From: Prorocentrum cordatum
Lineage: Eukaryota > Sar > Dinophyceae > Prorocentrales > Prorocentraceae
Length of the DNA stretch: 22,500 bases
Assembly: GCA_963575745.1 (NCBI GenBank)
Contig: CAUYUJ010004581.1
Coordinates: 1 to 22,500 of the forward strand
Direction: 5' to 3'
Position numbers and translations under genes: made by a program. Shown piece by piece: positions 8,342 through 14,679 of this stretch (its first letter is position 1; each line of letters starts with the position of its first letter). The notes below the pieces were generated by a model. It saw only the letters and a program-made list of their open reading frames with translations, did no database searches and was not told the DNA's origin.

Positions 8342-8442
8342 GCCGACCCAAGCACTCCGCGCGGACCTGCAGCAGCCTGGCCGCGCAGGCCTCTCCTCCG
8401 AGGAAGCAGGTGCGGCGAGGGGGGGCGACGCGGGGGGGGGAG
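8342..8442 (+). repeat. Dispersed direct repeat, copy 2
   Basis: GCCGACCCAAGCACTCCGCG then GACCTGCAGCAGCCTGGCCG is homologous to 8013-8115. Both end in GTGCGGCGAGGGGGG-like G-rich sequence. Confidence 0.65.
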
Positions 8443-8545
8443 GACGTGCAGTGCTCGGAGAGGAGCGGTGAGGGGGATCGACAAGGGGGGAAACTCTGGC
8501 CCATGGGGGGGGGGGGGCAGCAGTGGTCCAGCATGGACGCGGCAC

Positions 8546-8576
8546 CTCGCCGATGGCTTGGGGATGCTGCCGCCAT
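8546..8576 (-). CDS. Weak candidate first coding exon
   Basis: On the minus strand an ATG (8574-8576) opens MAAASPSHRR, leaves one base, and meets a GT donor (CGGCGAG|GTGCCG) with the same donor hexamer as the 7437-7514 candidate. Joined in silico with that exon and 4567-4685, the total is 228 nt, exactly 75 codons plus stop, with no phase conflict. This bookkeeping is the only support. The segment is very short and two other frames are also open, so chance is likely. Confidence 0.14.
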
Positions 8577-8602
8577 AGGCCATAGTCCCCCCCCACCCTG
8601 TC

Positions 8603-8690
8603 GTCGCCCCCGGAGCGGGCGGGCGCGGGACTGGTCATCGCCGCTGGATCGGCGGCAGGTCCTCGGCAGCAGAACGCCGCTCGTTCTTGG
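8603..8690 (+). repeat. Low-copy GC-rich repeat, copy 1
   Basis: GGATCGGCGGCAGGTCCTCG then GCAGCAGAACGCCGCTCGTT is matched at about 8990-9050 (GTATCGGCGGCGGGCCCTCG then GCAGCAGAGCGCCGCACGTT). The preceding CCCCCGGAGC...GGGCG part is similar to about 9075-9110. Confidence 0.6.
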
Positions 8691-8700
8691 AAAAAGAAAA

Positions 8701-8878
8701 CAGCGCCATTAACATAAACTTGTGGCGCTCCGCGCGTATTTGTTTGGATCTGCGCTGGAACCCCCTCCTTGGCGCGCAGGGCGCGCCAAGGGCGGCGCCG
8801 GAGGCGCCGCCTGGGGGGCCCAGGCGCCGATCCAAGAAATCCGCGCGGAGCGCCAGAAGTGTATGTCTATGGCGTCTG
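8701..8878. mobile_element. Foldback element, family P (most complete copy, P1)
   Basis: Left CAGCGCCATTAACATAAACT then TGTGGCGCTCCGCGCG; the right end, complemented, reads CAGACGCCATAGACATACAC then TTCTGGCGCTCCGCGCGG. The terminal inverted repeats extend about 55 bp to GGATC...GCGC(T)GG. Two further hairpins lie inside (CTTGGCGCGC/GCGCGCCAAG and GGCGGCGCC/GGCGCCGCC). The whole 178 bp can fold into a nested cruciform. It is non-coding. It defines the family, with relatives at 1018, 7727 and 9350. Confidence 0.85.
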
Positions 8879-8979
8879 TTGCCGTTCTTCTTCGATGGCC
8901 ATCGCTGGTCATGGCGTCGTGTCTCCCTTCCTGACTATGGCCATGTCTTCGCTGTCTTTCTGTTCGTGGCGTTGTTTTT

Positions 8980-9060
8980 TCGATGGCCACCGCCGATGTA
9001 TCGGCGGCGGGCCCTCGGCAGCAGAGCGCCGCACGTTCTCGCCCAGGCCAGGCCGCCCAG
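8980..9060 (+). repeat. Low-copy GC-rich repeat, copy 2
   Basis: Homologous to 8603-8690. The two copies flank element P1 and the following 100 bases. Confidence 0.6.
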
Positions 9061-9246
9061 GCCCCGCCCCCGCCGCTGCCCCCGGAGCAGCGAGCAGGGG
9101 CGGGCCTGGGCGTCCCCGCTCGACCGGCGCCACAGCACGGGCTCGGCCGCTGCACGTGGGGCGAGAGGAGCACCCGAGGCCGCGCCGACGGCGTGCTCGG
9201 CGAACGGTGCGGTCGGGGCTCTGCGTGTCCGTGACGCCGAACTCAC

Positions 9247-9286
9247 GCAGAGCGAAGAGTGTGGGAGGTCACGGAACACCGCTTCC
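9247..9286 (-). CDS. Weak candidate exon, unknown protein
   Basis: The minus strand has CTTGACATGCAG| followed, in one frame, by EAVFRDLPHSSLC and then a consensus-like donor GTGAGT. Only 40 nt. The donor is good, but the acceptor lacks a strong pyrimidine tract. No family is recognised. Confidence 0.22.
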
Positions 9287-9349
9287 CTGCATGTCAAGCT
9301 TGCGGATGTGGCGCGCGAAAACGGCACGGCGGGGCATAGGAAAGCACGA

Positions 9350-9480
9350 ACCACGCTGGACCCCACTCGACTGGCGCGCGGAACGCGCAGAACGGCGGCG
9401 CCGGAGGCGCCGCTCAGGGGGGGCCCAGCGCAGATCCAAGAAATCCGCGTGGAGCTTCGGAAGTGTCTCTTTATGGCAGG
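9350..9480 (-). mobile_element. Foldback element, family P (copy P3, reverse orientation)
   Basis: Read on the minus strand it begins CTGCCATAAAGAGACACTTC and continues CGAAGCTCCACGCGGATTTC, TTGGATCTGCGCTGGG, then the hairpins GGCGCCTCCGGCGCC and CTGCGCGTTCCGCGCGCCAG. It ends with a GTGGGGTCCAGCGTGG tail similar to P0. This makes P0 and P3 a subgroup. Confidence 0.7.
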
Positions 9481-9665
9481 TTCGTGTCGTGCGGACCCCG
9501 GCGTTGGTCCCTGACACCGCGGGAAGCGTTCAACCTTGAACTATCCGTAGTTTACCAAACGTCCGATCGTTCAGCATCGACCGATGTTGGGTCGCAAGTG
9601 GCATCCAACCTTGAACGCCCGCCCGCGCTGGGGTCGCCGCTGGTCGACACGACGCCAAGCTACCG
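9481..9665. repeat. Repeat T, copy 2, with possible inverted ends
   Basis: 9597-9665 (AGTGGCATCCAACCTTGAAC then GGGGTCGCCGCTGGTCGACA) matches 2521-2590. Upstream, GCGTTCAACCTTGAACT near 9526 is a partial direct copy. TTCGTGTCGTGCGG at the left pairs loosely with the complement of the right end, hinting at another foldback of about 180 bp. Confidence 0.55.
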
Positions 9666-9741
9666 TGTGCAATTGCTTCTGCTTAGAACCTGGGCAAGCC
9701 CCCCCGCTGCCGTTGCCCTCTGGAGCAGGTGGGGGGCGGGC

Positions 9742-9831
9742 CTGGTCTGTGAGGTCGGTCAGCCTCCGGCACGGGTCGTTCAGCTGCGCCACGAAGGCGG
9801 CGGCGTAGTTGCGCACGGAGTGGTCGGTCGC
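9742..9831 (-). CDS. Candidate internal exon, unknown protein
   Basis: The minus strand has an acceptor-like CGCCCGTCCAG, then exactly 30 codons reading ATDHSVRNYAAAFVAQLNDP and CRRLTDLTDQ. A possible GC-type donor follows (GACCAG|GCCCGC). The segment is non-repetitive, amphipathic and strongly GC3-biased (GTG CGC AAC TAC GCC GCC GCC TTC GTG GCG CAG CTG AAC GAC). It differs sharply from its repeat-rich surroundings and is among the best coding signals in the window. An alternative donor (CCCAG|GTTCTA) further on would extend it by about 50 nt through a Pro/Gly-rich stretch. Family not recognised; it may be a helical segment of a larger protein. Confidence 0.48.
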
Positions 9832-10053
9832 CTGGACGGGCGTCAGCAGCCTTCGGGCAGGGGCTCTCGTTTCACCGCGCGGCGCGGATCGGGGGGCAGC
9901 GACAGGGAGGGAATGGCTCGAGGAAGGGGGAGGGGAACTCACCTCGCATCGGCGATACGTCGCCCGTATAGCGGCGATGGCCCCCCGATCGAGGATCGGC
10001 GCGTCCCTGGGCGGGGTGGGGCCATCAGACCCCACAGCATCGATCAATGAGTG

Positions 10054-10269
10054 ACTGGGTCAGGTTGGGCACGTCCTCCTGCAGGCGGACTCAGGAGGAA
10101 AAACAACAAACTCTCACACACTTGTTGAACATATCGTCAAATTCCTCACAAACAAATGAAAAACCCTCAAACAAACAAAAAGAAACAAAGAACAAAAATC
10201 GTCACCAGGCTATGTCTGTACTATCCTTGACTATTCCTCCTGTCTGTAGAGGGGCACGCCAGACGTCAC
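10054..10269. mobile_element. MITE-like element, family G (copy G2)
   Basis: Left GTTGGGCACGTCCTCCTGCA-GGCGG and right CCTCCTGTCTGTAGAGGGGC-ACGCCAGAC pair as inverted repeats. The interior is A-rich (AAACAAACAAAAAGAAACAA) and contains ATCGTCACCAGGCTATGT, shared with G1 and G3. GAGTG occurs on both sides (10049-10053 and 10270-10274), a candidate 5-bp target-site duplication. Confidence 0.75.
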
Positions 10270-10420
10270 GAGTGGATGTCGACGCGCTCCCCTCTGTGCC
10301 CGTCCTCGGGGGGCGGCCAGGAGGGGGGCGTCCAAGAGGGGGGGGGGGGGGGGGGGCGCAAATCGCGGCCGGCGGCACGTGCGCGGCCCAAGGGGGAGGG
10401 ATCGGGGACGCATTGAAGTA

Positions 10421-10582
10421 CAGGGCAGTTTTTAATGCATGGGATTTTGAAACATATAGGATTTTAATACATGGTCCATGTATGAATAAATGTATGCATG
10501 AACTCATCGTTATTTTTAATGCTACATCCCTGCATGTTTAATACATGATCCGCACGCGGAGCATGTATTAAAAACGGCACTG
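10421..10582. mobile_element. Tc1/mariner-type MITE
   Basis: A 162-bp AT-rich element inside GC-rich repeat U2. The ends are CAGGGCAGTTTTTAATGCAT and, complemented from the right, CAGTGCCGTTTTTAATACAT, which differ at three positions. It is flanked by TA on both sides (10419-10420 and 10583-10584). A TA duplication and a CAG-starting terminal repeat are typical of Tc1/mariner elements (established knowledge). Internal copies of TTTAATRCATG recur. There is no coding capacity, so it would depend on a transposase encoded elsewhere. Confidence 0.88.
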
Positions 10583-10650
10583 TAAGAAGAGGCGCCATGC
10601 TATCTGGGGACATAGCATGGCCCACGCCATGGCATTCCCCCCCCCCCTAG

Positions 10651-10800
10651 TCTTAGGTCGGGCATGTCCCCCTACAGGCGGATCTTGGACGAAGGATAAC
10701 AATACGCAGAAACCGCTCCAAAGATGCTCAACAATAGTCAAACAATCGTCCCCAGGCTATCGTTGAATATTTCTCCTGTAGAGGGACAGGCCCGACTTGA
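10651..10800. mobile_element. MITE-like element, family G (copy G3), with 6-bp TSD
   Basis: 150 bp bounded by an exact CCCTAG at 10645-10650 and 10801-10806. Five bases inside each boundary begin the inverted repeats (GGTCGGGCATGTCCCCCTAC and the complement of CTCCTGTAGAGGGACAGGCC). The interior has CAATCGTCCCCAGGCTATCG as in G1 and G2. Sister repeat U1 lacks the block, giving an empty-site comparison. Confidence 0.88.
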
Positions 10801-10831
10801 CCCTAGCCATCACCCCCCACTTGGCCGCCCC

Positions 10832-11129
10832 CGACGCCTTCCCCCCCTCCCCGGTCGTTGGCCCCCCCGGGGCGTGCAGGCACGGGAGCTTCTCTCCTCT
10901 GGCGGGCCAGCCCCACCACGTCTTGGAGGGGCCCGAGACACACAGCGAAGTGCACCACATGACTGCATGAGAAGCGCCCACCGCCCACCACAGGAGGACC
11001 TCTAGGCCAAGCAGACGGCAGTGGCCTCCATTAAAGGGGGCCTACACTTACGTACATCGGACGTCGGACATCGGACATCGGACCTGCAGCTGTCGCTGGC
11101 CAGGGCGCCACAATTACAGAACGTTGATA
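10832..11129. other. Spacer, no gene recognised
   Basis: Non-repetitive apart from a short GGACATC repeat (GGACGTCGGACATCGGACAT) near 11060. Nothing identifiable was seen. Confidence 0.4.
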
Positions 11130-11340
11130 TATAACATTCGGGACCGTGAGGGCTGGGGGTCGGTCCCACACTGTTTGAGAAATCCCAGAACTTCCCATAT
11201 TTGTCTTGCATATGTACTTGATGTTCGTCTGCCCCTCCGCTTCCCAATTTCCCATCATGTTCCTGGGAATCGGCGATTATGTGTGTGTCTGTCTGTCTGT
11301 CTTTATTTTCCCCCTCCTGATAAAGACGGGAAGACGTACG
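11130..11340 (+). repeat. Dispersed repeat Z, copy 1
   Basis: ACTTCCCATATT, TTCCTGGGAATCG(G)CGATTA and GTGTGTGTCTGTCTG followed by TTTTCCCCCTCCTG parallel 15989-16085. It includes a short TGTC/TCTG microsatellite at about 11279-11305. AT-richer than its surroundings. Confidence 0.6.
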
Positions 11341-11470
11341 ACTCGAGTGGTTCCAACTGGAACCTCAAGACGAGGCCAAGACGGATGAACACATCGGATG
11401 AAGACAAATCGAGAACCTCTGAGAGATCCGGCGGCTCCGGAGGATGCATCGGGCGCAGCGACCTCCTCCT

Positions 11471-11517
11471 CAGAGCGTTCCAGAACGCTCTGAGGGCGTT
11501 CCGAAACGCTCTGGAAC
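11471..11517. other. Tandem hairpins of CGTTCC/GGAACG type
   Basis: CAGAGCGTTC-CA-GAACGCTCTG is a 22-nt near-perfect palindrome (11471-11492). It is followed by CGTTCC-GAAACGCTCT-GGAACG. The TTCnnGAA spacing also resembles heat-shock-element half sites, but there is no gene next to it to support a regulatory role. Confidence 0.55.
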
Positions 11518-11527
11518 GGAGTTTTCA

Positions 11528-11725
11528 CAGTACAGTAGGAGCTCGACCACAAGAAGAAACCTTCTACAAGAAACCTAACCCTGAGATCCCGGGACGTCCA
11601 CTGGTTTTCGGTGTGGGAAAGTCACGCTTTCCACAGCCAGAGCCATCGAAACCCAGGAAACCCAGGGCACCCTGGAGGTTTGCGGCGTGCTTCTGGGCGT
11701 GGGCTTCTACTGTACTGGCCCTGCT
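11528..11725 (+). repeat. Repeat R, copy R1
   Basis: AGTACAGTAGGAGCTCGACC, CCTAACCCTGAGATCCCGGG, ACGTCCACTGGTTTTCGGTG, GTCACGCTTTCCACAG and CCAGGGCACCCTGGAGG are shared in order with R2 and R3. Read on the minus strand, R1 and R3 share an open frame (for example HAQKHAANLQGALGFLG in R1), but R2 breaks it, so coding is unproven. A CCT tract follows at once. Confidence 0.88.
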
Positions 11726-11751
11726 CGGAGCCTGCCCGACAGGGCCGACGG

Positions 11752-11862
11752 TCTCCTCCTCCTCCTCCTCCTCCTCCTCCTCCTCCTCATCCTCCTTCTC
11801 CTCCTCCTCCTCCTCCTCCATCCTCCTCCTCCTCCTCCTCCTCCCTCCTCCTCCTCTGTCCA
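11752..11862. repeat. (CCT)n polypyrimidine tract
   Basis: About 110 bases of CCT triplets between R1 and GATGCATC-foldback C. Confidence 0.95.
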
Positions 11863-11885
11863 CAGAAATCCTGGACCGTATATCT

Positions 11886-12124
11886 ATGCCTACCAGATGG
11901 GGTCCGAGTAGATAGGGTCGGAGGATCGCGCCGCATTGGCGATGCATCGGCGATGCACTGGCGACGCTGGCGATGCATCGGCGACGTCGACGTGAAGCAA
12001 ATCGGGCTCCACATCGGGCCGCATCGGCGATGCATCGGCGCTACATCGGCGATGCATCGGCGATGCATCGGCGATGCGGCGCGATCCTCCGGCCCCATCT
12101 ACTCGGACACCATCTGGGAGGCCT
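11886..12124. mobile_element. GATGCATC-foldback element, copy C
   Basis: Left end ATGCCTACCAGATGGGGTCC is a degenerate version of the family end AGGCCTCCTAGATGGGGTCC; the right end is CACCATCTGGGAGGCCT. Inner arms carry GGAGGATCGCGCCGCA and several GCATCGGCGAT units. The core is GTGAAGCAAATCGGGCTCCA. TACCAG occurs both inside the left end and just beyond the right end, so a TSD call is ambiguous. Confidence 0.87.
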
Positions 12125-12206
12125 AGATTACCAGGGGATATGTCGACCCCTCTCCCAGGCTTCGCGGGTTTCTTTCGAGTGCACCACACACTTGGAGCCT
12201 AAGCCT

Positions 12207-12208
<2 letters not shown>

Positions 12209-12249
<41 letters not shown>

Positions 12250-12256
12250 ATATATG
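12209..12256. repeat. (AT)n/(TG)n microsatellite
   Basis: Dinucleotide AT run switching to TG and back to TA. Confidence 0.97.
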
Positions 12257-12402
12257 TAGCACCCCGCAGTTGCGGATAAGAGTGAGGGGGCGGCGGAAAC
12301 GTCGGCAGTATGCGAGGCTTTGAAGAAGCCCGCCTCAGGCGCAATAAAATTCAAGCTATACAACGAGCCCGCCGCAAGGGCCGCTTGTTTTTGTTAAAAC
12401 AA

Positions 12403-12620
12403 TGTGGGTGGGTCGCGGGTTGGGTCGCAAATGGGTCGCGGGTGAGTCGACGGTGTGTTGCGGGTGGGTCACGGGCCGGGTCGCGGGTGGGTCGCGGGTG
12501 GGTCGCGGGTGGGTCGCGGGTGGGTCGCGAGCGGGTCGCGGGGTGGGTCGCGGGAGGGTCGCGGTTGGGTCGCGGGTCGCGAGATGGGTCGCGGGTGGGT
12601 CGCGGGCCAGGTCGCGGGGG
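12403..12620 (+). repeat. 11-bp GTCGCGGGTGG tandem array
   Basis: About 18 units of GTCGCGGGTGG with variants (GTCGCGAGCGG, GTCGCGGTTGG). The plus strand has many GGG runs separated by 1-5 bases (GGGTGGGTCGCGGGTGGG), a canonical G-quadruplex pattern. It stops at GGGGGGGACGAC, where AAC repeats begin. Confidence 0.95.
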
Positions 12621-12624
12621 GGAC

Positions 12625-12658
12625 GACGACAACAACAACAACAACAACAAACAACAAC

Positions 12659-12706
<48 letters not shown>

Positions 12707-12802
12707 CCAACCAAACAAACAAACAAACAAACAAACAAACAAACAAACGAACAAACAAACAAACAAACAAACAAACAAACAAACAAACAACAACAACTAC
12801 AA

Positions 12803-12844
<42 letters not shown>
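12625..12844. repeat. (AAC)n-(AAAC)n-(AAC)n compound microsatellite
   Basis: AAC repeats to about 12714, then AAAC/CAAA to about 12790, then AAC again. Poly-Asn/Thr/Gln and poly-Val/Cys frames here are artefacts. Confidence 0.97.
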
Positions 12845-13068
12845 GCATAATCCTCACCAGGGATCCGCACTTCAGCCACGCATCCATGGACAATGAATGA
12901 CCGTTCGGCCCCCTCACTCTGATATATGCGTATAATTAAATATACAATGGGGGAGGCGTCCGCCCTCGATATGGGGTGCGTGTCTCAATAGCGTCCCCTT
13001 GGGGTGTATGCCCCAGGGTTCCCCTCCTGTTTTGAGCGGCTTCATGCTTCGTAGAAAAGTCGGGGCTT
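12845..13068. other. Unique spacer
   Basis: No gene is seen. GCCCCCTCACTCT at 12908-12920 is the exact inverse of AGAGTGAGGGGGC at 12279-12291, and both lie near AT-rich sequence. Confidence 0.45.
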
Positions 13069-13250
13069 GTTATCGTTGATCGTTGTGATCGTTATCGTTG
13101 TTCGTTGTAATCGTTGTGATCATTATGACATCTGGTATCGTTGATCGTTGTGATCGTTATCGTTGCTATCGTTGTGATCGTTGTTACCGTTGTGATCGCT
13201 TTGATCGTTGTTATCATTGTTATCACTGCTATCGTTGTTATCGTTGGGGG
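13069..13250 (+). repeat. 9-bp TCGTTGTGA/TCGTTGTTA array
   Basis: About 20 degenerate nonamers (ATCGTTGTG, ATCGTTGTT, ATCATTGTT). The period of 9 makes one frame read Cys/Tyr/Arg/Asp repeats, which I treat as non-coding. Confidence 0.93.
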
Positions 13251-13354
13251 AGAAATATCGCCTGCGAATGTAGGCAACTTTTGTGGCAGATGATGGGAGG
13301 GGAGTGCGGAGAGGCTGCAGCGGGAAGCGGCGAAATGCACGGAAGGGGGAGGGG

Positions 13355-13430
13355 TACGTACAGTAGGAAGGAGCTCGACCACGAGGAGCCTTCCACAAGA
13401 AGCCCAACCCTGAGACCCCAGGACGTCCAT
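13355..13430 (+). repeat. Repeat R, copy R2, left part
   Basis: GTACAGTAGGAAGGAGCTCG, AAGCCCAACCCTGAGACCCC and AGGACGTCCAT align with R1 and R3. The copy is broken at 13430 by foldback D and resumes at 13697. Confidence 0.88.
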
Positions 13431-13696
13431 AGAGGCCTTCTAGATGGGGTCGGAGTGCATGGGGTCGGAGGATCGCGCCGCATCGCCGATACATCGGTGA
13501 TGCATCGGCGATGCATCGGCGATGCATCGGCGATGCATCGGCGATGCACCAGCGGTGCATCGTCGACGTCGGAGATGCAACGGCGACGTCGACGTGAAGC
13601 AAATGTGGCTCCACATCGAGCCACATCGGCGATGCATCGCCGATGCGGCGCGATCCTTCAACCCCATCTACTCGGACCCCGTCTAGGAGGCCTAAA
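13431..13696. mobile_element. GATGCATC-foldback element, copy D, inserted in R2
   Basis: 266 bp. Ends are AGAGGCCTTCTAGATGGGGT and CCCCGTCTAGGAGGCCTAAA. Inner arms carry GGTCGGAGGATCGCGCCGCA and its complement, with a run of GCATCGGCGAT units in the left arm, the longest of the five copies. GTCCAT is present directly on both sides (13425-13430 and 13697-13702). R1 and R3 are continuous at this point, which shows insertion. Confidence 0.93.
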
Positions 13697-13825
13697 GTCC
13701 ATTGATTCTTGGTGCGACAGCGTCACGCTTTCCATGGCAACACGATCGACGCCCAAGAAACCCAGGGCACCCTGGAGGCAAGCAGGGTGCTTCTTGGCAT
13801 GGGCTTCCACCGCATACGCAGAGCT
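13697..13825 (+). repeat. Repeat R, copy R2, right part
   Basis: After the duplicated GTCCAT, the sequence TGATTCTTGGTGCGACAGCG, TCACGCTTTCCATGGCAACA and CCCAGGGCACCCTGGAGGCA continues the alignment with R3. Confidence 0.88.
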
Positions 13826-14002
13826 CCAGGACGGGGGATGGAGAGACCAGGAGGGGGACGGGAGGCCGGGGAAGGGGGCGAGCTCACCAGGTTCCTTCGA
13901 CCGATCATCCCGCGGATCTTCGGAGGTCTCGGGGCCCTTGCAGTGCTTCGAGACGGCGGGGCTGACGCTTCTTCTTCAATGGGCCACGGCTATCACTATT
14001 GG
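13826..14002. other. Spacer, no feature recognised
   Basis: GC-rich non-repetitive sequence between R2 and foldback E. Nothing was recognised. Confidence 0.4.
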
Positions 14003-14213
14003 AGGCCGCCTAGCTGGGGTCCGAGGTCGAAAGATCGCGCCGCATCGCCGGTGCATCGCCGATACATCGACGATGCATCGACGATGCATCGGCGACGTCG
14101 GCGTGAGGAAAATCTGGCTCTACATCGAGCCGCATCGCCGATGCATCGCCGATTCATCGCCGATGTGGCGAGAGTCTCCGACCCCATTTACTCGGACCCC
14201 ATCGAGGAGGCCT
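14003..14213. mobile_element. GATGCATC-foldback element, copy E
   Basis: Ends are AGGCCGCCTAGCTGGGGTCC and CGGACCCCATCGAGGAGGCC-T. The arms have CATCGCCGATACATCGACGATG-type units (two variants). The core is GTGAGGAAAATCTGGCTCTA. The inner left arm is diverged (GGTCGAAAGATCGCGCC). No clear TSD is visible. Confidence 0.87.
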
Positions 14214-14235
14214 GGATACACGGTCCGAGAGTCCA

Positions 14236-14457
14236 GGAAGAGGAAAAGGAGAAGGGGAGGAGGAGGAGGAGGAGGAGGAGGAGGAGGAGGAGGAGGAGGA
14301 GGAGGAACTGGAGGAGGAGGAGAGGAGAGGAGGAGGAGAGGAGGGAGGAGGAGGGAGGGAGGAGGGAGGAGGGAGGAGGGAGGAGGGAAGAGGAGGAGGA
14401 GGAGGAGAAGGAGGAGGAGGAGGACGACGACGACGACGACGAGGAGCAGGAGGAGAC
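14236..14457. repeat. (GGA)n polypurine tract with (GAC)n
   Basis: GGA repeats with GGGA variants; a short ACGACGACG run at about 14423-14440 interrupts it. Purines are on the plus strand. Confidence 0.95.
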
Positions 14458-14679
14458 AGTACCGCCGTAAGCCTTGCGGAAAGGATCCCCAGACCTGCGG
14501 CGAAGAAAACAAAAACGCGGCGGGCGCATCCACGCCACTTCGGAGCGAGGGCCCGTTTTCGGACTCCGCAAGACGGGAACGATGCTAGGATGCGACGGGC
14601 TCGGGATGCGTTTCAGAAACTCCATGGTATTTGGCGGCTCTCGTTTCTGCAACCCGGAGGACAATGAATATGATCCTGG
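14458..14679. other. Spacer, no gene recognised
   Basis: Non-repetitive and open in more than one frame. No recognised family. Confidence 0.4.

Larger units (their letters stand above)
10313..10831. mobile_element. Repeat U, copy U2, interrupted twice
   Basis: GCGGCCAGGAGGGGGGCGTC then CAAGAGGGGG aligns with U1 at 3628. CGCAAATCGCGGCC, GGATCGGGGACG, AGAAGAGGCGCCATG, CGCCATGGCATTCCCCCCCC and CCATCACCCCCCACTTGGCC continue the match. Two blocks (10421-10582 and 10651-10800) have no counterpart in U1 and are nested insertions. The G-run at about 10331-10349 is longer than in U1. Confidence 0.8.

Noticed and set aside
12300-12917. Open frames over the GTCGCGGGTGG and AAC arrays
   Set aside because: Poly-Asn, Thr, Val and Cys repeats in several frames at once; microsatellite artefact.
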